Source of the DNA: an uncultured Eubacterium sp.
GTDB taxonomy: Bacteria > Bacillota > Clostridia > Lachnospirales > Lachnospiraceae
Length of the DNA stretch: 53,158 nucleotides
Direction of reading: 5' to 3'
Assembly: GCA_947384955.1 (NCBI GenBank)
Contig: CANDJC010000012.1
Span: 1-53,158, forward strand
Under the pieces are notes generated by a model, which saw only the letters and a list, made by a program, of their open reading frames with translations, was not told the origin of the DNA and ran no database searches. The translations under genes were made by a program, and so were the position numbers. Shown piece by piece: positions 1 to 8,839 of this stretch; the first letter of the stretch is position 1; each line of letters begins with the position of its first letter.

Positions 1-1
1 G

Positions 2-973
2 GCAGATGCCATCAGTGACGGAAATCATGCGTTTGTCCCGGCTGTCATGGAGCATATCGAGCTGGCGGGCGTTCACTCCGGGGATTCTGCCTGCATTATT
101 CCGTCAAAGCATATTTCGGAGGAAAATGTAGAAACGATAAAAGAATATACGCGCAAAATTGCAGAAGAAATGCATGTCAAAGGACTGATGAACATGCAGT
201 ATGCGATAGAAAAAGGCAGAGTATTTGTACTGGAAGCCAATCCAAGGGCATCGCGTACGGTGCCGCTGGTATCCAAAGTCTGCAATATCCGCATGGTGCC
301 GCTGGCCATTGACATTATTACGGCAGAGCTGACAGGAAGGCCGTCTCCGGTGCCGCAGCTTAAGCATCAGCATATTCCGTATTACGGGGTAAAAGAATCG
401 GTGTTCCCGTTTAACATGTTCCAGGAAGTTGACCCGGTGCTTGGGCCGGAAATGCGTTCCACTGGAGAAGTGCTCGGACTTTCCGCTTCATACGGCGAAG
501 CCTTTTACAAAGCGCAGGAAGCAGCCCAGCTGAAACTGCCGCTGGACGGGACCGTGCTGATTTCTGTCAGCGACAGAGACAAAGAGGAAGCGGCGGAAGT
601 GGCCGGACAGTTTGCAAAAGCCGGGTTTCATATTATTGCATCGAAACATACCTGCAAAGTTATCCGGGAAGCGGGTATTGAGGCTGAAATGGTCTGCAAG
701 CTTCACGAGGGAAGGCCGGATATGCGCGACCTGATTATGAATGGAAAAATCGACCTGATTGTGAATACGCCGGTGGGAAGAGAGTGGCATATCGACGACA
801 GCTATCTGCGTAAGGCAGCTATTAAAAAGAAGGTGCCATATATGACGACGATGGCGGCGGCTAAGGCTACGGTGAGCGGGATTCTTTCTTTGAAAAAGCA
901 TGGCAGCAGTGAAGTGCAGTCACTGCAGAAGCTGCATGCGGGAATTGCACCTTTGGCGGAGCAAGAGTCTTAA
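2..973 (+). CDS. carB: Carbamoyl phosphate synthase large subunit, C-terminal part
   Basis: The frame is open from base 2, so the gene is cut by the left edge. The first visible residues (ADAISDG, then EHIELAGVHSGDSACI) match the second ATP-grasp half of CarB, which makes carbamoyl phosphate from bicarbonate, glutamine-derived ammonia and two ATP for pyrimidines and arginine. After the ATP-grasp remainder (EANPRASRTVP) comes the C-terminal MGS-like allosteric domain (GTVLISVSDRDKEEA to about the end), the site of UMP/ornithine control in characterised CarB proteins. About 323 residues are visible of the roughly 1,070 usual. A terminator hairpin follows at 1039-1067. Identity is secure; nothing odd is seen in the visible part. 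Confidence 0.96.
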   Translation, partial: ADAISDGNHAFVPAVMEHIELAGVHSGDSACIIPSKHISEENVETIKEYTRKIAEEMHVKGLMNMQYAIEKGRVFVLEANPRASRTVPLVSKVCNIRMVPLAIDIITAELTGRPSPVPQLKHQHIPYYGVKESVFPFNMFQEVDPVLGPEMRSTGEVLGLSASYGEAFYKAQEAAQLKLPLDGTVLISVSDRDKEEAAEVAGQFAKAGFHIIASKHTCKVIREAGIEAEMVCKLHEGRPDMRDLIMNGKIDLIVNTPVGREWHIDDSYLRKAAIKKKVPYMTTMAAAKATVSGILSLKKHGSSEVQSLQKLHAGIAPLAEQES

Positions 974-1038
974 TCTCAGAATGTGGAAGAGATGCTGAAA
1001 TAAAAGCAGTTACAAAGAAATTGAGATACGATATATGC

Positions 1039-1067
1039 GGGGAAGTGCAGGTCACTTCCCCGTTTTT
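1039..1067 (+). terminator. Rho-independent terminator after carB
   Basis: A nine-base stem (GGGGAAGTG / CACTTCCCC) with a five-base loop is followed by GTTTTT. It sits 66 bases after the carB stop and just before the 3' end of the convergent chemoreceptor gene. The T-run is only on the plus strand side, so it should mainly stop carB transcription. Confidence 0.88.
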
Positions 1068-1074
1068 AAAATAC

Positions 1075-3078
1075 TTATTCCTTTATCTGAAATCCAGCTA
1101 CCAGCTCCTTTAACGCGGCGGCCTGGCCGGAGAGCTCTTCGCTGGCAGCAGCGCTGGACTCTGCGGTTTCCACATTGCTTTGTACCACAGTGGAAATCTG
1201 GCTGATTCCGCGGCTGATTTCCGCGGCTGTAGCAGCCTGCTGCCTGGTGCTGTCTGCGATATGCTCAATCAGACCGCCCATTTTTTCTGCCAGCTGCGCT
1301 GCCGCTAACATAGACTGTGACGTATCATCCGCTGCACTGACGCCTTCCTCCATAGAGAGAATGGTTTCTCCTAAAAGCTCCGTCGTTTCCTGTGCAGCAT
1401 CTGCGGATTTTCCTGCCAGAGTCCGGACTTCTTCGGCTACAACAGCAAAGCCTTTCCCGGCATCTCCGGCACGGGCTGCTTCCACTGCTGCATTCAGGGC
1501 GAGGATATTTGTCTGGAATGCGATATCGTCAATGGTCTTTACAATTTTATGAATCTCATTTGATTTGTCACTGATTTTTTGAATCACTTCCGTCATGTTT
1601 TTCATTTTTGTATTGCTCTCTAAAAGGCCTTCACGGACTTCTTTTGAGAAGATACTGGTCTGCTGCGCATCCTGAGCGATGCTTTGCACGCCGTTTGAAA
1701 CCTCGCTGATATGGCCTGCCAGTGATTCTACTTCAGCGGCCTGCTCCGCGGAACCCTGGGACAGGCTTACGGCGCTCTGGGAAACCTGCGCTGCTCCGGC
1801 GGCAACTTCTCTGGAAGAGGTTTTCAGCTGCTTCATGGCTCCGTTCAGTTCAACCGCGATATCTTCCAGTGAGCTTTTAATTTTTGCAAATTCACCCGTA
1901 TATTCACTTTTTAATTCAAAAGCCAGATTTCCTTTGGCAATTTCCTTCAAAGTGTCTGATATTTCATTGATGTACTTTATGTAATCGCGCAGTCTTATGG
2001 TAACTCTGTTAAAGTTATGTGCAAGAAGACCCAGCTCATCCCTTGATTTATAACGGATTGACAAATCCAGCTCACCCTCTGCAATCCGGGTAGCTGCCTG
2101 GCTCAGCTCTTTTACCGGCCTTCCGATAATCCGTCTGGCCTGTATGGTTACAAGAACCGTCATCAGCAATACAGCCAGAACCGATGCCGCAGCCAGAATA
2201 CGTGTCAGGTCGTAGAGTTCGGATAATACTTCTGCCTTGGATACATAAGCAACCGCTATCCAGCTGCTTCCCTCGACTTTTTCAATCTGGATATAATTAT
2301 TTTTATACATGCTCAGGCCCGTTTTCCCGGCCTGTATCTGTTCGTCGGCATAGGCATACATGCCGCCTGACTCGCTCAGTTTTTTTCCGGCCATTTCTTC
2401 GTCCTTGTGGCCGATGATGGTATCGGTGCGCGTATCTGCAAGGAAAATGCCCCCGGTATCTTCAATCTGGATGCCGCTTACAATATCAGAAATCGAATCC
2501 AGGTACACATCTGCGGCCGCAACACCGCGCACTGTGCCGTCTTTAGCCTTCAGCACACCGGATGCCCCTACGACATAAGACTGGCTGTCTTCGTCGAAAT
2601 ATACATCTCCCAGCAGGAAATCTTCAGATTCGATTCCGTCCAGATACCAGCTTTTGACCAGCGCGTTGAAATCCGGTCCCGGTACGAAAGACGCATGGTA
2701 TAAGGAGCCGTCTGTCAGCGCTACGTACAGCCCGGCCGGATAGGCATCGTTCTGTCCGGCTGTATGTTTGATGTATTCTGTCATTTCGGGGATGTCCATG
2801 TCCTCGTATTCTATCGTGTCTCTCTGGGTTTTCAGCATGGTGAGCGTCTGGTTCATCCATGCCCTGGTTTCCTGAAGCGTTTTGCCGGTGGTGATGCGCA
2901 GCATTTCTTCGCTTTTGCTGAGCAGGGTTTTGGACATCTGGTCGTATACAGCTGCCAGCAGCGCCGAACCGGCAATGATAACACTGGCAACAATAGCCGC
3001 CACCAGCTTTACCGTGATTCCCATACCCCGGTGTCTGGCAGCACTTGTTTTGATAGCTGATTCTTTTGTCTGGTTCAT
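1075..3078 (-). CDS. Methyl-accepting chemotaxis protein with extracellular Cache-type sensor
   Basis: A 667-residue transmembrane chemoreceptor. Transmembrane segments are near residues 20-45 ([15 protein letters not shown]) and 290-315 ([16 protein letters not shown]), enclosing a roughly 240-residue outside domain that looks like a double Cache ligand sensor. A HAMP linker follows ([16 protein letters not shown]), then a long coiled coil with the highly conserved signalling hairpin tip ([20 protein letters not shown]), which contacts CheA/CheW. The start is supported by AGAGGAAG just upstream. The ligand cannot be told from sequence. The gene is monocistronic, convergent to carB and divergent from the small ORF at 3271. 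No C-terminal CheR-tethering pentapeptide is seen. Confidence 0.93.
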   Translation of the reverse strand: MNQTKESAIKTSAARHRGMGITVKLVAAIVASVIIAGSALLAAVYDQMSKTLLSKSEEMLRITTGKTLQETRAWMNQTLTMLKTQRDTIEYEDMDIPEMTEYIKHTAGQNDAYPAGLYVALTDGSLYHASFVPGPDFNALVKSWYLDGIESEDFLLGDVYFDEDSQSYVVGASGVLKAKDGTVRGVAAADVYLDSISDIVSGIQIEDTGGIFLADTRTDTIIGHKDEEMAGKKLSESGGMYAYADEQIQAGKTGLSMYKNNYIQIEKVEGSSWIAVAYVSKAEVLSELYDLTRILAAASVLAVLLMTVLVTIQARRIIGRPVKELSQAATRIAEGELDLSIRYKSRDELGLLAHNFNRVTIRLRDYIKYINEISDTLKEIAKGNLAFELKSEYTGEFAKIKSSLEDIAVELNGAMKQLKTSSREVAAGAAQVSQSAVSLSQGSAEQAAEVESLAGHISEVSNGVQSIAQDAQQTSIFSKEVREGLLESNTKMKNMTEVIQKISDKSNEIHKIVKTIDDIAFQTNILALNAAVEAARAGDAGKGFAVVAEEVRTLAGKSADAAQETTELLGETILSMEEGVSAADDTSQSMLAAAQLAEKMGGLIEHIADSTRQQAATAAEISRGISQISTVVQSNVETAESSAAASEELSGQAAALKELVAGFQIKE

Positions 3079-3270
3079 CTGTGCTTCCTCTTTCTTTTCA
3101 AAATCTTATTTATACCAAAGATATCATTACTTTTATGAAAATTGTACCATAATCTGAAAAAAATGAAAATCCTTTTTTTTATTTAGATAGCGGACGGCAT
3201 TCAGTTGTGATAAAATATAGGAACAGCAGAGCAGCACAGAGGAATATTTAAGAAAAGAAAGGACACTCTT

Positions 3271-3387
3271 ATGAAGCACTGCAAAATGAAGTATGAGGGA
3301 ACTTTGCGCAGTTCGGACCGGAATAATCAGGGAATATGCGACGCCTGCTATTACGCGGTTTTAAAGACGGAGCGGGAACATTCCTGA
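3271..3387 (+). CDS. Small cysteine-containing protein of unknown function (38 aa)
   Basis: I do not recognise this protein. The ORF begins with MKHCKMKYEGTLRSSD and contains a CDACYYA stretch, giving three cysteines in 38 residues, and is strongly charged. An AAAGGA-type ribosome binding site lies about eight bases before the ATG, and the ORF ends 30 bases before the response regulator start, so it could be the first gene of that operon or a leader peptide. Support is the ribosome binding site and position only; it may be non-coding. Confidence 0.35.
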   Translation: MKHCKMKYEGTLRSSDRNNQGICDACYYAVLKTEREHS

Positions 3388-3417
3388 GAAACAGTTTTGA
3401 AAGAAAAAGGTGATAGG

Positions 3418-4083
3418 ATGGCAAGAATTCTGGTAGCTGAAGATGAAAAAAACATGCAGGATATTATCGCGGAATACATGCACAGGGGCGGGCATGAATG
3501 TCTGAGAGCTGACGACGGGGCGGATGCTGTTATGATATTAAAAAATAACCCGGTGGATTTAATGATTCTGGATATCAGGATGCCGTACCTGGACGGATTT
3601 TCCGTATGCAGAATGGCGAGGGAGTTAAGCGGCATGCCCATTATCCTGCTGTCTGCAAAGAGTGAGGAACAGGATAAATTAAAGGGTTATGATTACGGGG
3701 CCGACGATTATATGACAAAACCTTTCAGCCCGAAGGTGCTGCTCGCAAAGGTAAATGCTCTGCTGCGCCGCTTTTCCGTCTGTCCCGCGGATTCATTAAG
3801 CGCGGGAAAAATAACGCTGATTCCTTCGGCTCATAAAGTATTTCTGGACGGTCAGGAAATTGCTCTGACGCATAAGGAATATGAGCTGCTGCATTTTTTT
3901 ATGACGAATCCGGAACAGGTCTTTTCCCGTGAGCAGCTGTTAAACCGAATCTGGGGCTATGATTTTGGAGGAACTACACGGACGGTAGACACGCATATCA
4001 AAACTCTGCGCCAGAAATTAGGCAGTGAGGGCAGACATATTGTAACGCTGATTCGCTCCGGGTATAAATTTGAGACAGAATAA
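3418..4083 (+). CDS. OmpR/PhoB-family response regulator
   Basis: A 221-residue DNA-binding response regulator. The receiver domain (about 1-115) has the acidic pair in VAEDE, the phosphoacceptor Asp52 in ILDIRMP and the conserved Lys101 in MTKPF. The C-terminal winged helix (about 125-221) carries the usual LTHKEYELL, RTVDTHI and RSGYKFE signatures. I chose the ATG at 3418 because an AAGGTG site precedes it; an upstream TTG at 3397 would add seven unlikely residues. The histidine kinase gene follows after 26 bases, so the two should form one two-component system. The signal is unknown. Confidence 0.95.
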   Translation: MARILVAEDEKNMQDIIAEYMHRGGHECLRADDGADAVMILKNNPVDLMILDIRMPYLDGFSVCRMARELSGMPIILLSAKSEEQDKLKGYDYGADDYMTKPFSPKVLLAKVNALLRRFSVCPADSLSAGKITLIPSAHKVFLDGQEIALTHKEYELLHFFMTNPEQVFSREQLLNRIWGYDFGGTTRTVDTHIKTLRQKLGSEGRHIVTLIRSGYKFETE

Positions 4084-4109
4084 AGGATAACAAATGGAAA
4101 GGCAGCAGA

Positions 4110-5180
4110 ATGAAAGAACAGTTTTACATGCATACGGTACAGAAAAAAATCGTTTTCTCTTTAAAAATAGCGGGATTTCTTTTGGTTGTTTCTTATGCGG
4201 CCGCCGCCAGGCTGCCGGTGCAGCGGGATATTTCCCTGTTAATCTGGATGGGGTTCGTGGTTTTTCTTGTGCTGACGGCGGATTACCTGTTAAAATGCTT
4301 TATTACAAATCCGGTATCTAAAATATGCAGGGAGGCAGAAAAAATTGCCGGACTGGATTTTTCTTCGGTCTGTGATATCCGCTCAAAGGATGAATTCGGT
4401 GATATTGCGAAATATCTGAATACGATGTCCGAAAATCTGCAGCATGCGTTTGAAAAGCTGGAAAAGACGAATGCCATGCTTGAAAATGAGGTGCAGAAGG
4501 AACGCCGGCTCTTAAAGGAGCGCAGAGAACTGACAGACCGCCTTTCTCATGAAATGAAAACGCCGTTAGGGATAATCCGCGCTTATGCCGAAGGGCTGCA
4601 GGATGAAACAGGAGAAGACAGGAAGCAGAAATATTCGCAGATTATCATATCGGAAACGGAGCGGATGAGTGCGCTGATTACGACGCTGTTAGATTTGTCG
4701 GCTCTGGAAAGCGGAGCGGAGCGCCTGAAGTCCGAGCGGTTTGATTTTATAGAATTATTAGAAACGGCGGCCGGACGGCTGTTAATGGATTTGCCGGATG
4801 CAGATTTTAAGCTGTGCTGTAAGCTCCCGGAACAGAAACTGTTTGTCCGCAGCGATAAAGCGCGCATGGAGCAGGTTTTGAATAATCTGATTGTCAATGC
4901 GAAAAAGAATGTATCGCCGGGCGGCATCATCCGGCTGTCAGTAACCGGACAGGACGGTATGCTGCGCTTTTCGATTTCGAATCAGGGCGCCTGCATACCG
5001 AAGGAGAAGCTGCCGAAGGTTTTTGAAAAATTTTACCGGGATGAGCATGCAGGCTACAGCGGCTCAGGGCTGGGGCTTGCAATTGCCGCTCAGGTTTTAT
5101 CGATGCAGAATTTTGAATACGGTGTAAAAAATGTGTCAGACGGCGTTATGTTTTTCTTTTCGATGCCTGTGATAAAATAA
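4110..5180 (+). CDS. Sensor histidine kinase partner of the upstream regulator
   Basis: A 356-residue membrane kinase with two transmembrane segments near residues 16-34 and 45-65, separated by only about ten residues, so there is almost no extracellular sensor. A HAMP linker, a coiled coil (about 110-145) and a HisKA domain with phosphoacceptor motif SHEMKTPLG follow. The ATPase domain has an N box (NNLIVNAKK) and a GSGLGLAI G2 box. Small-loop kinases of this design often sense the membrane or a partner transporter, which is inference here. It ends 17 bases from the convergent LysR gene. Confidence 0.94.
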   Translation: MKEQFYMHTVQKKIVFSLKIAGFLLVVSYAAAARLPVQRDISLLIWMGFVVFLVLTADYLLKCFITNPVSKICREAEKIAGLDFSSVCDIRSKDEFGDIAKYLNTMSENLQHAFEKLEKTNAMLENEVQKERRLLKERRELTDRLSHEMKTPLGIIRAYAEGLQDETGEDRKQKYSQIIISETERMSALITTLLDLSALESGAERLKSERFDFIELLETAAGRLLMDLPDADFKLCCKLPEQKLFVRSDKARMEQVLNNLIVNAKKNVSPGGIIRLSVTGQDGMLRFSISNQGACIPKEKLPKVFEKFYRDEHAGYSGSGLGLAIAAQVLSMQNFEYGVKNVSDGVMFFFSMPVIK

Positions 5181-5197
5181 ATATCATTGGCAGATTT

Positions 5198-6097
5198 TCA
5201 CTGGTCTGCGTAAAACTGCAGGATGTATGAGGTAAAATTCTGCAGATAGGAATTCTGGATATAATTTTTGGGATAAATCAGGTACAGGCTGCGTCTGGAA
5301 GCAGTTTCCGGGAGTTCAAAGATTAGCACACGCTTTTCCTTTCCAAAATTCCTGGCTGCCCGTTCAGACAGAATGGAGATGCCCAGCCCTTGTGCCACAA
5401 GGTTTTTAATGGCTTCCTGGTCGTTGATGCGGGCGGCTACCTGCAGGTCTTCTTCGCGGATGTTCATGCTCTCTAAAAAACGCTCGGCACTCTTGCGGCT
5501 GCCGCTTTGTTTTTCGCGCAGAATGACCGGGGAGCGCAGCAGTGTTTTCACCGGAAACGGCTCCCCGTGTTTCAGAGACAGAAAATAGTCATTTACCGGT
5601 GTAATAATTACCATGCGGTCTGAGTAAAATGGAATGCTTGCAATGGCGGCATCCGGGGCAGGCATTCCAATCAGGCCGATATCAAAATCTCCCTGCATCA
5701 GCCGGCTGATAATATCCTGGCTGTTACTCTGGTGAATCGAAAAATAAATTCCGGGATGTTCTTTTCCGTAAGCGGGCAGCAGCTCCGGCAGAATATAGGC
5801 AGAGGGAATCGTCGAAGCGCCCAGCCGGATAATCTTTTTCGTCTCGCTGTCCCAGTGCTGCAGCAGATTATCCCAGCGTTTCATAATTTCACAGGCACAT
5901 TCGTACAGCTCCATGCCGCGCGGCGTGACTTCAATATTTTTCGTTGTGCGGATAATGAGCCTTGAATGCAGCTCTTCCTCCAGCTTTTGTACATGGGTGC
6001 TGACGGAAGGCTGGGACAGAAAGAGATTTCTGGCTGCTTTTGTAAAGCTTTTGCATTCTACAACAGCGATAAAAGACTGCAGCTGTTTAAATTCCAT
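5198..6097 (-). CDS. LysR-family regulator, probably selenium-metabolism associated
   Basis: A 299-residue LysR regulator with the N-terminal winged helix (MEFKQLQSFIAVVE, then a helix around SQPSVSTHVQKLEEEL) and a C-terminal effector-binding domain from about residue 90. The start at 6097 is preferred over the ATG at 6109 because the AAGGA site directly abuts the latter. It lies downstream of, and in the same direction as, the cysteine-desulfurase-like gene, with 53 bases between the genes. That pairing and the N-terminal sequence resemble the selenium-metabolism LysR group found with YedE/YedF/SelD genes; this family assignment is from memory of the group, so the effector is unproven. Confidence 0.85.
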   Translation of the reverse strand: MEFKQLQSFIAVVECKSFTKAARNLFLSQPSVSTHVQKLEEELHSRLIIRTTKNIEVTPRGMELYECACEIMKRWDNLLQHWDSETKKIIRLGASTIPSAYILPELLPAYGKEHPGIYFSIHQSNSQDIISRLMQGDFDIGLIGMPAPDAAIASIPFYSDRMVIITPVNDYFLSLKHGEPFPVKTLLRSPVILREKQSGSRKSAERFLESMNIREEDLQVAARINDQEAIKNLVAQGLGISILSERAARNFGKEKRVLIFELPETASRRSLYLIYPKNYIQNSYLQNFTSYILQFYADQ

Positions 6098-6150
6098 AAA
6101 AATATGCATTCCTTTCTTTGTCAGGCATGAATTTTATTCCGGCAGGCAAT

Positions 6151-7314
6151 TTACTTTACAATATCCGTTAATGCCTGAAGCGCCGTATCGATTTCCTGTT
6201 TCGTATTCTTCCAGCCGAAGGAAAAGCGTATGGTTCCCGTCGGGAAGGTGCCCAGTGTTTTGTGGGCATATGGGGCGCAGTGCAGTCCGGTACGTGTCAT
6301 AATGCCGTAGTTTTCGTCCAGCTCCCAGGCGGCCTGTGCGATATCTTTTGTAAGTGTCTGCAGGGAGACAACGCCGGTGCGCTCCCGGATACCCTTCTGC
6401 CCGGCATCCGTTTGCCCGATAATACGTATATTCGGAATTTCCTTAAGACCTTCCAGAAAATGTGCAGTCAGTTCCAGCTCATGTGCGCGGATATTATCAA
6501 TACCGGTCTTTTCCAGCCATTTCAGCGCCGCGTTCAGGCCGAAAATGCCAGGCAGATTCATGGTGCCCGGTTCAAAACGGTCCGGCATAAAGGAAGGAAT
6601 TTCTTCTGTATGGCTGATGCTGCCTGTACCGCCGGATAAAAGCGGCTCTATTTCATTTATGAAATCCTCGCGAAGCAGAAATCCCCCGATTCCCTGAGGG
6701 CCTAAGAGGCCTTTGTGTCCGGTAAATGCCAGGGCGTCTAAATGCATTTCTTCCATATTAACAGGCCAGATACCTGCAGTCTGGGAAACATCGGCAAAAA
6801 AACGCAGACCGTGTCTGGCACAGAACTGTCCGGTTTCACGAAGCGGAAGCAGTGTGCCGCATACATTGCTGGCGTGCGTCATGACAACTGCTTTTGTATC
6901 TGCTGTCAGCAGTTTTTCCAGGTATTCACACTGCAGCTGTCCGTCTGGCAGACAGGGAATGCGCGAAAAGGTTATGCCCTGGCGCTGCAGCTGTACCAGG
7001 GGACGCATGACGGCATTGTGCTCTACGGATGATACAAGTATATGGTCACCTGGCTTGAGATAGCCTTTGAGCAGAATGTTCAGGCTTTCTGTCGCATTTT
7101 TGGTGAATATTACGTTTTTGCAGTCGGTGCCTGCGAACATGCGGCAGAGAAGCTCGCGTGTTTCAAATACGGTTTCTTCTGTCTGATAGGCTTTTTGGTA
7201 GCCGCCGCGGCTGATGTTGCAGCCGTTTTCGGTTAGATAGCGGGTGACAGCGTCGGCGACGGAGGGGGGTTTTGGGAAGGTGGTGCTGGCGTTGTCGAAG
7301 TAGATTCTTTTCAT
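6151..7314 (-). CDS. Cysteine desulfurase-like class V aminotransferase, selenium-cluster type
   Basis: A 387-residue PLP enzyme. It opens with IYFDNASTTFPKP, carries the PLP lysine Lys201 in TGHKGLLGPQG, and has a candidate catalytic cysteine Cys346 in GLHCAPYAH, the pattern of desulfurases that mobilise sulfur or selenium from (seleno)cysteine. The sequence resembles the subfamily that co-occurs with selenium-dependent molybdenum hydroxylases, and here the window also carries selD, yedE-like and yedF-like genes. It probably supplies selenium or sulfur for the hydroxylase cofactor; that role is inference. The ribosome binding site GGAGCACCCC lies right beside a homopolymer tract of nine C and seven A on its own strand. 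Confidence 0.9.
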   Translation of the reverse strand: MKRIYFDNASTTFPKPPSVADAVTRYLTENGCNISRGGYQKAYQTEETVFETRELLCRMFAGTDCKNVIFTKNATESLNILLKGYLKPGDHILVSSVEHNAVMRPLVQLQRQGITFSRIPCLPDGQLQCEYLEKLLTADTKAVVMTHASNVCGTLLPLRETGQFCARHGLRFFADVSQTAGIWPVNMEEMHLDALAFTGHKGLLGPQGIGGFLLREDFINEIEPLLSGGTGSISHTEEIPSFMPDRFEPGTMNLPGIFGLNAALKWLEKTGIDNIRAHELELTAHFLEGLKEIPNIRIIGQTDAGQKGIRERTGVVSLQTLTKDIAQAAWELDENYGIMTRTGLHCAPYAHKTLGTFPTGTIRFSFGWKNTKQEIDTALQALTDIVK

Positions 7315-7331
7315 GGGGTGCTCCTTTTTTT

Positions 7332-7340
7332 GGGGGGGGG
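7332..7340. repeat. Nine-base G tract upstream of the desulfurase-like gene
   Basis: On the plus strand seven T are followed by nine G. Read on the gene's strand this is nine C then seven A, ending at the ribosome binding site of the gene that starts at 7314. Such tracts change length by slippage and can alter promoter or leader spacing. No measured variation is available here. Confidence 0.7.
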
Positions 7341-7350
7341 AGGGGTGGTG

Positions 7351-7622
7351 GCGTACGGACGCCGGGAGAGGGGATTTGCCCGGTCTTCCCGGGGCGCTCC
7401 AGAATGTTAAGAAGCCCTAGGCATTCTGCATCTGCGCAGTGGCTGCGGACGGTCGCGGCACCTAGTTCGCCCTGGCCTGCAGCCAGCAGCTAAAGGTGCC
7501 GCTTCGGCTTCGCCGCCTGGTTATAGGGCAGAATGCCAAGGGCTTCTAAACATTCTTCCAATGCCCCGGGAAGACCGGGCAAATCCCCTCTCCCGGCTGG
7601 CTGTTGAGGAACGCTGCGTACG
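7351..7622. repeat. Very long intergenic hairpin, copy A
   Basis: A 272-base structure. Bases 7362-7395 are the exact reverse complement of 7563-7596 (34 bp, no mismatch). Inside, 7396-7429 pairs almost fully with 7529-7562. The centre holds a nested hairpin GCGGCACCT / AGGTGCCGC around a CTGGC/GCCAG stem. The central 74 bp (7448-7521) recurs in inverted orientation at 8366-8439 with one mismatch. I see no ORF. It could be a structured RNA, a palindromic mobile repeat or a bidirectional terminator. Confidence 0.85.
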
Positions 7623-7762
7623 TGGGATGTGCTGAAGGCAGTGGATGGGTTAACAGTGGCTGCGGGCGTTTATTTGGCAGTGTAAAGGTTAAGTGCGGGT
7701 TTTTAGGTTTTTAGGTAAAGAACTGTGAAGACAGAGCAAACCCGAAACAGAAAATTTTTCAG

Positions 7763-8067
7763 TGTGTGATGAACGTCAAGCACTATGTTGCATATGCGGA
7801 ATGCGGTGTGAGGAGTAACAGTTACAGTCAGCATTCATGTGTGAAGAAAGTAAAGCAGCGTCTGGCATATGCAGAATGCAGTATATAGCGTAACAGTTAC
7901 AGTCAGCATTTATGTGTGATGAACGTCAAGCACAGTCTGACATATGCAGAATGCAGTGTGAAGCGTAACAGTTATAGTCAGCATTCATGTGTGATGAACA
8001 TAAAGCAGCGTCTGGCATATGCAGAATGCAGAGAATAATAAAATAGTGACGGTCAGTCAGCATTTAT
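7763..8067. repeat. Four tandem repeats of about 75 bp
   Basis: Units start at 7763, 7838, 7913 and 7988. The first three are exactly 75 bases; the last is diverged at its end. Each begins TGTGTGATGAAC or a close variant, has CATATGCAGAATGCAG in the middle and GTAACAGTTACAGTCAG near the end. No reading frame runs through. Flanking segments around 7669-7762 and 8066-8150 also resemble each other (AGAGCAA, CGAAAC, TTTCAG), so a larger degenerate duplication encloses the array. Confidence 0.85.
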
Positions 8068-8287
8068 TTTGCAGTACAAAAATATAGTGCAAGCTGTCAG
8101 GTTTTCAGGTAAATCACAGCAAAGATAGAGCAAGTCTCGAAACCTTTCAGCATTTGATTATCGTATATCAACTTCGTAAAATATGCTAAACGCAGCATAA
8201 ATCCCAAACGCTGCAGTCATCCCTTATTCCGCAATAAAAATTAAACGCAGTACATACAGCTTTTTCATGTAAAACCAGAGAAAACCA

Positions 8288-8525
8288 GCCGGATGACGGG
8301 AAGATGTCCTGGCTTCCGCGACATTGGAGGAATGTTTAGAAGCCCTTAGCATGCTGCTCAGCAGCCAGGCGGCGAAGCCGAAGCGGCACCTTTAGCTGCT
8401 GGCTGCAGGCCAGGGCGAACCAGGTGCCGCGACCGTCCGGGGCCACAGCCTTGATGCAGAATGCTTAGGGCTTCTTAACATTCCGGAGCCGGAGCAGAAG
8501 CCAGGACATCTTCCCGTCATCCGGC
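8288..8525. repeat. Very long intergenic hairpin, copy B (inverted relative to A)
   Basis: Bases 8288-8316 are the exact reverse complement of 8497-8525 (29 bp). The inner stem pairs GGAATGTTTAGAAGCCC with GGGCTTCTTAACATTCC. The core 8366-8439 is the reverse complement of copy A's core with one mismatch, but the outer stem sequence differs from that of copy A while remaining perfectly paired. No gene lies inside. Together with copy A it brackets the tandem repeats in the 1.5-kb gene-free stretch 7315-8839. Confidence 0.85.
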
Positions 8526-8741
8526 GTCCGGGAGGCCAAAATCCCCCCCTTATCTAAACTGTTATTAAATTTTCAATGTATAATTAAATTTTATCACGAG
8601 TTCCCCCACAAATCAAATAAATATTACACTTCTTCAACCCGCAGAATTTATTACATTGTGCAAAATACACAAAAATGCACCCCTCAAATTGTAGAAATAG
8701 CAGAAATAAAGAATCCCGCAAGGATTACGACAAATGCCGTA

Positions 8742-8768
8742 TTGCATAGAAAAAATATTTTGTATAAT
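8742..8768 (+). promoter_or_regulatory. Candidate promoter for the purine phosphorylase gene
   Basis: TTGCAT at 8742 and a perfect TATAAT at 8763 are separated by 15 bases, slightly short of the ideal 17. It lies 72 bases before the start codon. A small AATCC/GGATT hairpin sits just upstream at about 8712-8726. The -10 is convincing, the -35 less so. Confidence 0.5.
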
Positions 8769-8839
8769 ACTGATATCAGAAAAAATCGTACCCGCTGCAG
8801 GGGATAGCGGCGATGCATGAAAGAAAGGGAGGGAACAGA

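Larger units (their letters stand above)
7315..8839. other. 1.5-kb gene-free repeat region
   Basis: Between the desulfurase-like gene and the PNP gene no ORF is supported. The stretch is made of a G tract, hairpin copy A, a degenerate direct duplication enclosing four 75-bp tandem repeats, hairpin copy B in opposite orientation, and an A+T-rich promoter segment (about 8550-8839). Confidence 0.75.

Noticed and set aside
7763-8067. CRISPR array
   Set aside because: Units are contiguous 75-bp tandem repeats without unique spacers, and there are no cas genes.
8540-8839. Purine riboswitch before the PNP gene
   Set aside because: No recognisable purine aptamer core; only a small AATCC/GGATT hairpin and a promoter-like sequence are seen.
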